DNA from: Prevotella communis
GTDB lineage: Bacteria > Bacteroidota > Bacteroidia > Bacteroidales > Bacteroidaceae
NCBI RefSeq assembly: GCF_022024115.1
Contig: NZ_CP091792.1
Span: 930,001-994,000 of the forward strand
DNA: 64,000 nucleotides
Reading direction: 5' to 3'
The position numbers and the translations under genes are program-made. Below, piece by piece: positions 41,697 through 49,680 of this stretch. Every line of letters begins with the position of its first letter. Positions within the stretch are counted from its first letter, which is position 1. Below the pieces are notes generated by a model. It did not search any database and was not told where the DNA came from. It worked only from the letters and a program-made list of their open reading frames with translations.

Positions 41697-43178
41697 CTAC
41701 AAAAAGACCTCCAGTAGCAATGGGCGTTCGCTCTCTGTTGCGGTGAGCCAGTCGATGCCCTCCTGCATCTGTTGCATATCCTTTGCCTGACGATAGGTGA
41801 CAGCGTTCTGCTGGCAGATACCTTCTGCGTTGGCGTGATGCTCCGCAGCCACGTATTTGTCGCGTGCAGGACTCTGTTCCAACCCTGGCAGCATGTTGAA
41901 GATGACACCCTTGCCATTGTTCATCAGGAGTATGCGCAGATTGCCTCGCAGGTTCTGATTCCACAGCGCATTCTGGTCATAGAAGAAACTCAGGTCGCCT
42001 ATTACACAGAACACCTTGTCGTCCGTGACACAAGAGAATCCTGCCGCTGTTGACAGTGAGCCCTCGATGCCATTCACGCCACGGTTACAATAGACGCGTG
42101 TCTTGGCGTAGGTATTTGCCAGTCGGATAGCCATGCTGTTGGCATAATGCACGATATTGCCTCCCCGCTGTTGCTCAAAGTATTTCACGACGGCCGCCTG
42201 TGAGTATGGTGGTTCGGTGGCCTCTGTCTGCTGACGAATCTGTGTCAGCAGTGCCTCCCATTTCTGTACGAAGGGGTGGGGCATCTCTTCCAGGTTGAAA
42301 CGAATCAGGTCGGCTACCACCTCAGGGTCTGCCTGGACGACGTGCGTCAGGTTCATAAACGTATCCGTCACCTCGCCCTCGCGGTTCACCACCCATGTCT
42401 CCTTTGCCTTACGCAGGAAATGCTTCAGACGTTTGCTCACGATAGAGCCGCCCGCGTAAACCACGAAGTCGGGCACGTACTCCTCGTTGTCACCTATCTG
42501 CATCACGGCCTCGTCCATCAGCGGGTTCATCGGCTGACCGGCAATCAGCATGGGACGCTTGGCCTGCAGGAACATCCTGCAGACGTGTGTCAGCGTGATA
42601 TTCGTGGCATCGGCAGGGGTGAAGTCTATCTTACGCTCCTGGGGGAGTGCTGGCGTGTCAAACCGGAACAGAGGTTCCGTAATGGGCACGTTGATATGTA
42701 CGGGTGCATGTTTCTCTATCAGTGCCTCGTTAACCAGTCGGTTGCAGTACCAGCGGGTGTCCTCGTCGTGAGGTTCTGGCAGCGATACGGCTTTCTTGAC
42801 GAAGCGTCCCAAGGCATCAGGCTGAGGCAGGGTCTGACCGTCGAGCTGGTCTATCCACTGCTGCGGACGGTCGGCACTGATGACCACTACTGGCTGATGC
42901 TGATAGTAGGCTTCTGCTACGGCAGGTGCCAGGTTGAGCAGTGCCGTGCCACTGGTGACGCATACCACCACGGGCTCCTTTAATGCCTGCGTCATGCCCA
43001 GCGCATAGAAGCCTGCCGAGCGCTCATCCGTCACAGGATAGCACTGGATATCGGGGCACTCGTTCAGGTTGTGTACGATAGCCGCATTCCTGCTGCCTGG
43101 ACATACCACCGCATGATGTATGCCGTGAGCCACCAGTAAACTCGTCAGTATATTAACGTTCTCCTTGTTAGAATACAT
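41697..43178 (-). CDS. menD: SEPHCHC synthase (menaquinone biosynthesis)
   Basis: A thiamine-diphosphate enzyme joining isochorismate and 2-oxoglutarate. At 493 aa it is about 60 residues shorter than the E. coli protein but keeps HAVVCPGSRNAAIV, the catalytic Glu region VTSGTALLNLAPAVAEAYYQ, SADRPQQWIDQLDGQTL, and the ThDP-Mg2+ site GDLSFFYDQNALWN followed by NNGKGVIFNML. It lies on the opposite strand to menF and menB, in an operon downstream of a nucleoside kinase gene (5-bp spacing). That is unusual, because men genes normally run together. Confidence 0.94.
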   Translation of the reverse strand: MYSNKENVNILTSLLVAHGIHHAVVCPGSRNAAIVHNLNECPDIQCYPVTDERSAGFYALGMTQALKEPVVVCVTSGTALLNLAPAVAEAYYQHQPVVVISADRPQQWIDQLDGQTLPQPDALGRFVKKAVSLPEPHDEDTRWYCNRLVNEALIEKHAPVHINVPITEPLFRFDTPALPQERKIDFTPADATNITLTHVCRMFLQAKRPMLIAGQPMNPLMDEAVMQIGDNEEYVPDFVVYAGGSIVSKRLKHFLRKAKETWVVNREGEVTDTFMNLTHVVQADPEVVADLIRFNLEEMPHPFVQKWEALLTQIRQQTEATEPPYSQAAVVKYFEQQRGGNIVHYANSMAIRLANTYAKTRVYCNRGVNGIEGSLSTAAGFSCVTDDKVFCVIGDLSFFYDQNALWNQNLRGNLRILLMNNGKGVIFNMLPGLEQSPARDKYVAAEHHANAEGICQQNAVTYRQAKDMQQMQEGIDWLTATESERPLLLEVFL

Positions 43179-43183
43179 GTTGT

Positions 43184-44863
43184 CTAGTATTTGAAGCTTG
43201 ACCCACCCACGAACTCTCGCATGATACTTGTGGGTGGTATTTCCTTGTCGCTCACGGGCAGGAAGAAGTGGATGAATTTCATCAGGCGGTGAGCCTCGGC
43301 ATACTCCGGACAGTTCTTGGGTACGGACGCCAGGATAATCTCGGCATGGATGCGCAGCACGGCAAACTCAATGTTCAGTGCCGAGTTAAACATCACGTCG
43401 GCACTCTCCTGGAAGGGGAATATCCATTTGTCCTCCGCCTCGCACACGTTCTTCCACTGTGCTATGGTCTCCTGAGCCGTGAACGCCCCCTTGTTGTAGT
43501 CGCGTATGATGCGGCGCAGCAGTCGGTTGTCGCGCACCGGAATCCAGTTGTGGTCATCCAGCGAGATGCTCGTCAGGGCCGAGATATAGATCTTGTATTT
43601 CAGCGCGTCGGGAATCTTCTTCGTGAGCAGCGGGTTCAGGGCGTGGATGCCCTCGATGATCAGCACCGTGTCGTTCGACAGCTTCAGCTTCTTACCGTTC
43701 CACTCGCGCTTACCCGTCACGAAGTTATACTCCGGTATCTCCACGCGCTCGCCCTGCATCAGTCGCAGCAGGTGGTCTTCCAGCAGCGAATACTCCACCG
43801 TCTCGATGTTGTCGAAGTCATAGTCGCCATTGGGTAACTTTGGTGTATCCACGCGGTTCACGAAATAATCGTCGGTCGAGAACGACACAGGACGCAGTCC
43901 GCAGGCCAGCAGCTGTACGCTCAGACGCTTGCAGAACGTGGTCTTTCCTGACGACGAAGGACCTGTAATCAGCACTAGTTTTACAGGGTCTTTCTCGCGG
44001 TGGAACCTTCGTTCTATCTCCTCGGCTATCTGTACTATCTTCTTCTCCTGCAGTGCCTCACTGACCTGAATCAGTTCAGAGGCATGTCCGCGCATGATGG
44101 CCTTGTTCACGTCGCCCGCATTGCTCAGGCGCATGATGATGTCCCAGCGCGTCTTCTCGGCAAACATCCCGAAGGTCTTGGGCTGCGCCACCTTCTCTGC
44201 CACCTGGTTGGGGTTGTTCCAGTCGGGCACGCGCAGCAGCAGTCCCTCCTCATATCGCTCCAGGTCCCACACCTTCAGGTATCCGGCCGAGGGCACCAGC
44301 GGACCGTAGTAGTAATCCACCGTATCGCCCAGCGTGTAGTAGTCTGAATAGATCTGTCCGCTCGTCTCCAGCAGCTTTACCTTGTCTGAGAACCCGCGAT
44401 CCTGGAACACGCGGATAGCCTCCTCGGTGGTGGCCTCCGTGCGACGGAAGGGCATGTCCATGTCGATGATTTCCTGCATCCGCTGCTTGATCTGCACCAC
44501 GTCCTCGTCGGTCAGCACACTGCCGTCCTTCTTCTTGAAGTTGCAGTAGTAGCCCCTGCAGAGCGAGTGCTCAATGAATAGTTTCGAGGCGGGAAACACG
44601 TCCTGCGTGGCTTTGTAGAGCACAAAACTCAGCGAGCGCACATACACGCGATGCCCGCTACCCTCGCGAGCATCCAGAAATTCCACGTCGCGATTCTGGT
44701 ACAGACGGAATTTCAGTCCCTGTGAGGCATTATTCACTTTTGCCGACACCACGGGGTAGGGCAGTTTAATTTCATCAGCAAACTCCTGATAGACGTCGAG
44801 CAGGGAAGTTCCTTCGGGGAAACTCTTCGTCACGTTGTTGTTCTTGCAGCGGATTTGAAGCAT
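43184..44863 (-). CDS. Uridine kinase-like P-loop kinase with tRNA-synthetase-type N-terminal domains
   Basis: A 559-aa cytoplasmic protein. Residues about 1-65 look like a TGS domain, and about 70-230 resemble the second additional domain of threonyl/alanyl-tRNA synthetases (HSLCRGYYCNF; GPLVPSAGYLKVWDLERYEE). The C-terminal 270 residues are a uridine kinase/phosphoribulokinase fold with Walker A GPSSSGKTT at 301-309, STDDYFVNR and IIEGIHALNP. This fusion is widespread in Bacteroidota and Firmicutes, with uncertain substrate. I moved the start to ATG 44863; the longer frame crosses the promoter. menD follows 5 bp downstream. Confidence 0.88.
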   Translation of the reverse strand: MLQIRCKNNNVTKSFPEGTSLLDVYQEFADEIKLPYPVVSAKVNNASQGLKFRLYQNRDVEFLDAREGSGHRVYVRSLSFVLYKATQDVFPASKLFIEHSLCRGYYCNFKKKDGSVLTDEDVVQIKQRMQEIIDMDMPFRRTEATTEEAIRVFQDRGFSDKVKLLETSGQIYSDYYTLGDTVDYYYGPLVPSAGYLKVWDLERYEEGLLLRVPDWNNPNQVAEKVAQPKTFGMFAEKTRWDIIMRLSNAGDVNKAIMRGHASELIQVSEALQEKKIVQIAEEIERRFHREKDPVKLVLITGPSSSGKTTFCKRLSVQLLACGLRPVSFSTDDYFVNRVDTPKLPNGDYDFDNIETVEYSLLEDHLLRLMQGERVEIPEYNFVTGKREWNGKKLKLSNDTVLIIEGIHALNPLLTKKIPDALKYKIYISALTSISLDDHNWIPVRDNRLLRRIIRDYNKGAFTAQETIAQWKNVCEAEDKWIFPFQESADVMFNSALNIEFAVLRIHAEIILASVPKNCPEYAEAHRLMKFIHFFLPVSDKEIPPTSIMREFVGGSSFKY

Positions 44864-44884
44864 AGTATTTTGGTTATTTCGGTG

Positions 44885-44916
44885 CAAAGATAACGAAAAA
44901 GAGTAATTTACGCAAA
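44885..44916 (-). promoter_or_regulatory. Promoter of the kinase-menD operon
   Basis: Minus-strand TTTG (44913-44916), 20-nt spacer, TATCTTTG (44885-44892). Confidence 0.75.
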
Positions 44917-44994
44917 TTTTTGTTGTCGATTTAAAAATAAGTTGTATCTGAATTGCGTATTTCCAAAATGTCTTGTTCTTCATGGTACAGAATT

Positions 44995-45240
44995 TTAATG
45001 TTTCATGTTTCGCTCGGCTTTGCCGCTTGGCTCCGCCAAGAATGTTTAATGTTTAATCTTTAATGTTTAATCTTTTTACCCTTGTCAATTTCGGGGCTCT
45101 AGAGTGCCTTCGTGCTTCCAAACTTCCTCGTGCACTAGGAAAATTTTTCTCGCTAGTTAGGGCGCAATATTTATCCCTCATTGACGATGCAAAGGTACTC
45201 ATAAAAAATGAGATAGAAGAGTAATCTTTGTCAAAAAACA
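44995..45240. repeat. Repeat-rich intergenic DNA, left part
   Basis: Holds ATGTTTAATGTTTAATC iterations (about 45041-45072), a CGCTCGGCTTTGCCGCTTGG word pair that can fold, and a minus-strand TACCTTTG box at 45190-45197 that could be a second, distant start for the kinase-menD operon. Short frames here have no start context or family resemblance. Confidence 0.5.
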
Positions 45241-45275
45241 AGAAAAGGTTAAGCGTATGTTTTTTGTGATTAAGC

Positions 45276-45452
45276 GCGTTACAGTGTTACAGATTACAGT
45301 TAGTTTTTAAAGCTATAAATTTGGCAAAATTGAAAATACTATTATATATAATATATATATTATATATAATAGTAAATAGTATTTACATTTTTTGCCATTT
45401 TTGGGGGTGTATGTAGTTGAGATTTAACTGTAATCTGTAACAACTGTAACGC
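45276..45452. repeat. 177-bp nested inverted repeat (MITE-like element or large cruciform)
   Basis: The outer arms 45276-45302 and 45425-45452 are inverted copies differing by one extra base. Each arm holds three TTACAG (or CTGTAA) words. Inside, 45322-45340 and 45378-45397 pair again (TGGCAAAA...AATACT). At the centre, 45338-45373 is a perfect 36-bp A/T palindrome. No gene is inside. The structure looks like a miniature inverted-repeat element or a protein-binding cruciform; no convincing target-site duplication is seen. Confidence 0.75.
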
Positions 45453-45493
45453 AAGACAATAAAAAAAATAAGTGACCCGTATTTTTTTTCGTT

Positions 45494-45529
45494 TTCCTTT
45501 TGCATTTCGCTCGCTTATTCGTACCTTTG
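45494..45529 (+). promoter_or_regulatory. Promoter-bearing direct repeat, copy 1
   Basis: A 36-bp sequence containing TTTG (45499-45502), 19-nt spacer and TACCTTTG (45522-45529). An identical copy lies 130 bp downstream. Confidence 0.7.
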
Positions 45530-45623
45530 ACTGACGTCGCGCTCGGCATCCCAACGGGTGACGCTTGCTACCAACGGGACGCAAGAAAGTACTTGCGCTC
45601 GGAAATGAAAAGAAATGCTGGCA

Positions 45624-45659
45624 TTCCTTTTGCATTTCGCTCGCTTATTCGTACCTTTG
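45624..45659 (+). promoter_or_regulatory. menB promoter (direct repeat, copy 2)
   Basis: An exact second copy of the 36-bp sequence, with TTTG (45629-45632), 19-nt spacer and TACCTTTG (45652-45659), 26 bp before menB. It is the likely main promoter of menB-menC-menE. Confidence 0.8.
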
Positions 45660-45685
45660 CATGCAAATAACTAACGAAACGAGAT

Positions 45686-46543
45686 ATGGCAAAAAGAGAA
45701 TGGAAAGAGATTAGGAAATTCGAGGAGATTCTCTTCGAAGAGTATAACGGCATTGCAAAGATTACGATAAACCGTCCGCGCTATCGTAATGCGTTTACAC
45801 CAAAGACAACGCTGGAACTGAGTCAGGCGTTCGCACAGTGCAGGGAGCTGCAGCGCATCCGCGTGGTGTTGCTCACGGGTGCGATGAGTGAGGTGCCCGA
45901 GGGAAAGACGCTGGGCGACGTGAAGCACGCGTTCTGCAGTGGTGGCGATATGCATGTGAAGGGTCGTGGTGGCTATATCGATGATGAGGGTGTGCCCCGC
46001 CTGAGCGTGCTGGATGTGCAGATGCAGATTCGCAGACTGCCCAAACCTGTAATCGCCATGGTGAATGGTTATGCCATCGGTGGTGGTCATGTGCTGCATC
46101 TGGTGTGCGACCTGACGATAGCGTCGGAGAATGCTATCTTCGGACAGACGGGTCCGAAGGTGGGCTCGTTTGATGCTGGCTTCGGAAGCAGTTACCTGGC
46201 ACGTATCGTGGGTCAGAAGAAGGCGCGCGAAATTTGGTTCATGTGTCGTCAGTATTCGGCCAAGGAGGCCGAGGAGATGGGCATGGTGAACAAGGTGGTA
46301 CCCATCGAACAACTTGAAGATGAGTGCGTTAGTTGGGCCGAGACGATGATGGAGCGTTCGCCCATCGCCCTGCGTATGATTAAGGCCGGACTGAATGCAG
46401 AACTGGACGGACAGGCCGGTATCCAGCAGTTGGCTGGCGACTGCACCATGCTGTATTACTTCCTGGACGAGGCACAGGAGGGCGGCAAAGCGTTCCTGGA
46501 GAAACGTAAACCTGATTTCGATAAATATCCTAAGATACCATGA
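45686..46543 (+). CDS. menB: 1,4-dihydroxy-2-naphthoyl-CoA synthase
   Basis: A crotonase-fold enzyme that closes the naphthoquinone ring from o-succinylbenzoyl-CoA. It has 285 aa. Characteristic pieces are [58 protein letters not shown] and [20 protein letters not shown], all diagnostic for MenB over other crotonases. It is first in the menB-menC-menE operon, with a 4-bp overlap to menC and an obvious promoter repeat upstream. Confidence 0.97.
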   Translation: MAKREWKEIRKFEEILFEEYNGIAKITINRPRYRNAFTPKTTLELSQAFAQCRELQRIRVVLLTGAMSEVPEGKTLGDVKHAFCSGGDMHVKGRGGYIDDEGVPRLSVLDVQMQIRRLPKPVIAMVNGYAIGGGHVLHLVCDLTIASENAIFGQTGPKVGSFDAGFGSSYLARIVGQKKAREIWFMCRQYSAKEAEEMGMVNKVVPIEQLEDECVSWAETMMERSPIALRMIKAGLNAELDGQAGIQQLAGDCTMLYYFLDEAQEGGKAFLEKRKPDFDKYPKIP

Positions 46544-47580
46544 AAATAGATATTGAGGAGAGGGTGCTCCATTTCAAGCAGCCGGCAGGAACCAGTCGCG
46601 GGGTATATACGGAGCGACGGATATGGTTGGTGTCTATTTCCGATGGAAGAACCATCGGACGCGGTGAGTGTGCACCGCTGCTCGATTTGAGTTGCGACGC
46701 CATGGAGCCTGCAGTATATAATAAGGTGCTGAGGGGCTTCTGTGACCAGGTGGAGCAGACGGGCGAGATACCCTATGAGGAGATGCGCGACTATCCATCG
46801 ATGCTCTTCGGACTGGAAACGGCGATGATGGACGTAAGAAGTAAGAAGGCTGATCGCAAAGGCATACTATTCGACACACCCTTTGCCCGCGGTGAACAAG
46901 GTATCACCATCAACGGACTGGTGTGGATGGGAAACCACGAGGAGATGTTGCAGCGCATGGAGGAGAAGCTGAAACTGGGCTTCCGTTGCGTGAAACTGAA
47001 AGTGGGGGCCATTGACTTTGACCAGGAGCTGGATCTGGTGAAGCGTATCCGCGAGCGGTTCTCGTATCATGAGGTGGAACTGCGACTGGATGCCAATGGC
47101 GGGTTCCGTCCTGACGAGGCGCTCTATAAACTGGAACTGCTGTCGCAATATGCCATCCACAGCATCGAACAGCCTATCAAGCAGAAGCAGTGGGCAATGA
47201 TGGCTGAGCTCTGCAGGGAGTCGCCACTGCCCATTGCCCTTGATGAGGAACTGATAGGTATCAGCGACCCGGATGCGAAGCGTCAGATGCTGCGTATCAT
47301 CAAACCGCGCTATATTGTCCTGAAGCCATCGCTTCACGGCGGTATGATGGGGTGCAGGGAATGGATAGAGATAGCCAAGGACGAGGGCATCGGCTCATGG
47401 ATCACGTCGGCACTGGAGAGTAACATCGGTCTGAACGCTATCGCGCAGTTTTGCAGTGAGGTGTATGGCGAGAATATCAAGATGCCGCAGGGGCTGGGTA
47501 CTGGTCAGCTCTTCACGGATAATATACCGATGCCTTTGGAAATACGTGGGGATAAACTATGGATCTCGAAGAATTCTTAG
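46540..47580 (+). CDS. menC: o-Succinylbenzoate synthase
   Basis: An enolase-superfamily dehydratase forming o-succinylbenzoate. It has 346 aa. The barrel residues are present: [11 protein letters not shown] (KxK acid/base lysines), [15 protein letters not shown] and ALDEEL as Mg2+ ligands, and [11 protein letters not shown] with the second lysine. Placement between menB and menE settles the choice among MenC, muconate cycloisomerase and epimerases. It overlaps menB by 4 bp and menE by 22 bp. Confidence 0.94.
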   Translation: MKIDIEERVLHFKQPAGTSRGVYTERRIWLVSISDGRTIGRGECAPLLDLSCDAMEPAVYNKVLRGFCDQVEQTGEIPYEEMRDYPSMLFGLETAMMDVRSKKADRKGILFDTPFARGEQGITINGLVWMGNHEEMLQRMEEKLKLGFRCVKLKVGAIDFDQELDLVKRIRERFSYHEVELRLDANGGFRPDEALYKLELLSQYAIHSIEQPIKQKQWAMMAELCRESPLPIALDEELIGISDPDAKRQMLRIIKPRYIVLKPSLHGGMMGCREWIEIAKDEGIGSWITSALESNIGLNAIAQFCSEVYGENIKMPQGLGTGQLFTDNIPMPLEIRGDKLWISKNS

Positions 47581-48533
47581 CCGAATGGCACAGCGGGAGC
47601 CCAACGGTGCTGGTACATACCAGTGGGTCGACGGGTAAGCCAAAGCCGATGTATGTGGAGAAACGACGTATGGAGGCTTCGGCTCGTATCACGTGTCAGT
47701 TCCTGGGACTGAAACAGGGGGATACGGCACTGCTGTGTATGTCGCTCGACTATATCGCCGGTAAGATGATGGTGGTGAGGGCGCAGACCTGGGGGCTGAG
47801 ACTCCTCTCTGTTGCGCCCAGTGGCCATCCACTGAGTGCGGTGACGGAACCCGTGGATTTTGCGGCGATGGTGCCGATGCAGGTGTATAACACGTTGCAG
47901 GTGCCTGAGGAGCGGGAGAGGCTGATGGCCGTGAGACACCTGATTATCGGTGGTGGTGCTATTGATGATGCGCTGGCCAGGGAACTGGCAGGTTTCCCCA
48001 ACCACGTATGGAGCACGTACGGGATGACGGAGACGCTGTCGCATATTGCACTGAGACGATTGAACGGTGCTGAGGCCAGCGACTGGTACACACCTTTCGA
48101 GGGCGTCAGTCTGTCGCAGACGGATGAGGGCTGCCTGGTGATTGATGCGCCTGCCGTGCACGACGGTCCGCTGGTGACCAACGATATCGTGGAGCTGTCG
48201 GACAAGGGCTTCCGTATCCTGGGACGCAAGGATAACGTGATATGTTCGGGCGGTATCAAGATACAGACAGAGGAGGTGGAGCGATTGCTGAAGCCACATC
48301 TGCCGGCGCCGTTTATGATTACGAAACGGCCTGACAGGAAATTCGGTGAACAAGTGGTATTGCTCACCGAATCAACGGATATGGATTGTGTCAGGGAAAT
48401 CTGTCAGCAGGTGCTGCCTAAATTCTGGCAACCACGTAGCTACGCGCATATTGACGCCTTGCCGATGACGGAGACGGGAAAGCCGGCACGCAAGGAGGCG
48501 GAGCGCCTAGCAGCCTTCGCGGTAGAAGTCTAG
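47559..48533 (+). CDS. menE: o-Succinylbenzoate-CoA ligase
   Basis: An AMP-forming ligase that activates o-succinylbenzoate. At 324 aa it is shorter than most acyl-CoA synthetases because the N-terminal subdomain is trimmed; it starts almost at the P-loop VLVHTSGSTGKPKPM. The other core motifs remain: WSTYGMTETLSHIAL, GRKDNVICSGGIKIQTEEVE and the catalytic Lys in MTETGKPARKEA. Its last 27 bp overlap the opposing aroB gene. The compact form is common for MenE of this phylum. Confidence 0.93.
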   Translation: MDLEEFLAEWHSGSPTVLVHTSGSTGKPKPMYVEKRRMEASARITCQFLGLKQGDTALLCMSLDYIAGKMMVVRAQTWGLRLLSVAPSGHPLSAVTEPVDFAAMVPMQVYNTLQVPEERERLMAVRHLIIGGGAIDDALARELAGFPNHVWSTYGMTETLSHIALRRLNGAEASDWYTPFEGVSLSQTDEGCLVIDAPAVHDGPLVTNDIVELSDKGFRILGRKDNVICSGGIKIQTEEVERLLKPHLPAPFMITKRPDRKFGEQVVLLTESTDMDCVREICQQVLPKFWQPRSYAHIDALPMTETGKPARKEAERLAAFAVEV

Positions 48534-49559
48534 GGCTTCTTCAATCTCTTCTTTTGTGGCTGTCTGATTGATGCGGATGTCACCGATGCCGCCCAGCAAC
48601 GTGAAGTTGATGTCGCGACCAGTGTTCTTCTTGTCGTGGGTCATCAGTTCCAACAGGGTGGGGTAGTCATCGCAGGTGATAGGCATGCGTCCGTAGTGCT
48701 CGAAGATGAAGCGGGTCATCTGGCGCATCTTCTCTACAGGGAAACCGGTCTTGGCCACGCTCAGGTACAGTTCGCATACCAGGCCCCATGCTACGGCATA
48801 ACCGTGAAGGACGGGCTGGCGCTGGAGTGCCAGTGACTCGAAGGCATGGCCTACAGTATGGCCCAGGTTCAGGGCTTTGCGGATGCCCTTTTCCGTGGGG
48901 TCTTCCATCACGATACGCTCTTTCACCTTGACACTCTTTGCCACCAGAAGGCCTAACTCCCTGAGGTCGGGCTTGTCGATGTCGAAATTCATCAGTTCGG
49001 CCCAATGCTCCTCCGTGGAGATGAGACCGTGTTTCAGCATCTCGGCATAGCCGGAAAGGATATTCTCCTCGTCCATGGTCTTGAGGAATGCCGTATCCAA
49101 TATCACGCAGTTGGCATTATTGAATACACCAATCTCATTTTTCAGTCCGCCGAAATTGAAGCCTGTCTTGCCACCTACGGAGGCATCGACCATGGAGAGC
49201 AGGGTGGTGGGGATATTGATAATGGAAATGCCGCGCTTGAAAGTCGAGGCAGCAAAGGCACCCAGGTCGGTTACCATGCCACCACCCAGGTTGATGAGCA
49301 GTGAATGGCGGGTGGCTCCCATACGCTGGAGCTCGCTCCATACATGGGTCACAGACTCCAGGGTCTTGTTGGTGTCGCCGGCAGGAATCGTGATTTCCTG
49401 GGCTCCCTTGATACATTCGTAATCCTGGACCACGGGCAGGCAAAGCCGATGGGTGGTCTCGTCGGTGAGTATAAATATACGGTCTGCCTTACATTCTGCT
49501 ATTTCTGTGGCGAGCACCTGTTCCAATTGCTCGCTGATAATGACTTTCTGCTTCTCCAT
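48507..49559 (-). CDS. aroB: 3-Dehydroquinate synthase
   Basis: The second shikimate-pathway enzyme, upstream of the chorismate that MenF consumes. It has 350 aa. NAD and zinc-site pieces are ITIPAGDTNKTLES, NLGGGMVTDLGAFAASTFKRG, the metal Glu in ENILSGYAEMLKHGL and the GHTVGHAFE histidines, then HGYAVAWGLV. Its 3' end overlaps menE by 27 bp on the opposite strand. It has its own consensus promoter, divergent from GH43. Confidence 0.96.
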   Translation of the reverse strand: MEKQKVIISEQLEQVLATEIAECKADRIFILTDETTHRLCLPVVQDYECIKGAQEITIPAGDTNKTLESVTHVWSELQRMGATRHSLLINLGGGMVTDLGAFAASTFKRGISIINIPTTLLSMVDASVGGKTGFNFGGLKNEIGVFNNANCVILDTAFLKTMDEENILSGYAEMLKHGLISTEEHWAELMNFDIDKPDLRELGLLVAKSVKVKERIVMEDPTEKGIRKALNLGHTVGHAFESLALQRQPVLHGYAVAWGLVCELYLSVAKTGFPVEKMRQMTRFIFEHYGRMPITCDDYPTLLELMTHDKKNTGRDINFTLLGGIGDIRINQTATKEEIEEALDFYREGC

Positions 49560-49566
49560 ATCGTTG

Positions 49567-49597
49567 CAAAAGTAAGGGAAATTGTTTAATCTGCAAA
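49567..49597 (-). promoter_or_regulatory. aroB promoter
   Basis: Minus-strand TTTG (49594-49597), 19-nt spacer, TACTTTTG (49567-49574), 7 bp before the aroB start, giving a very short leader. Confidence 0.75.
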
Positions 49598-49601
49598 ATT
49601 T

Positions 49602-49635
49602 TTTGCCGATTGTTTGAAAAAAAAGTGTAACTTTG
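49602..49635 (+). promoter_or_regulatory. GH43 promoter
   Basis: TTTG (49602-49605) and TAACTTTG (49628-49635) with a 22-nt spacer, 45 bp before the GH43 start. Confidence 0.6.
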
Positions 49636-49680
49636 CACGCAAATATTACGAATTATTACTATATCAATAACGAAAAGAGA

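Noticed and set aside
45338..45373. Replication origin
   Set aside because: The palindrome is AT-rich, but no DnaA boxes (TTATNCACA) were seen around it and dnaA is not nearby.
45053..45753. Several short minus-strand frames (62-91 codons) in the gap before menB
   Set aside because: They read through the repeats and palindrome, contain repeated peptide copies from the duplicated promoter DNA, and have no start context.
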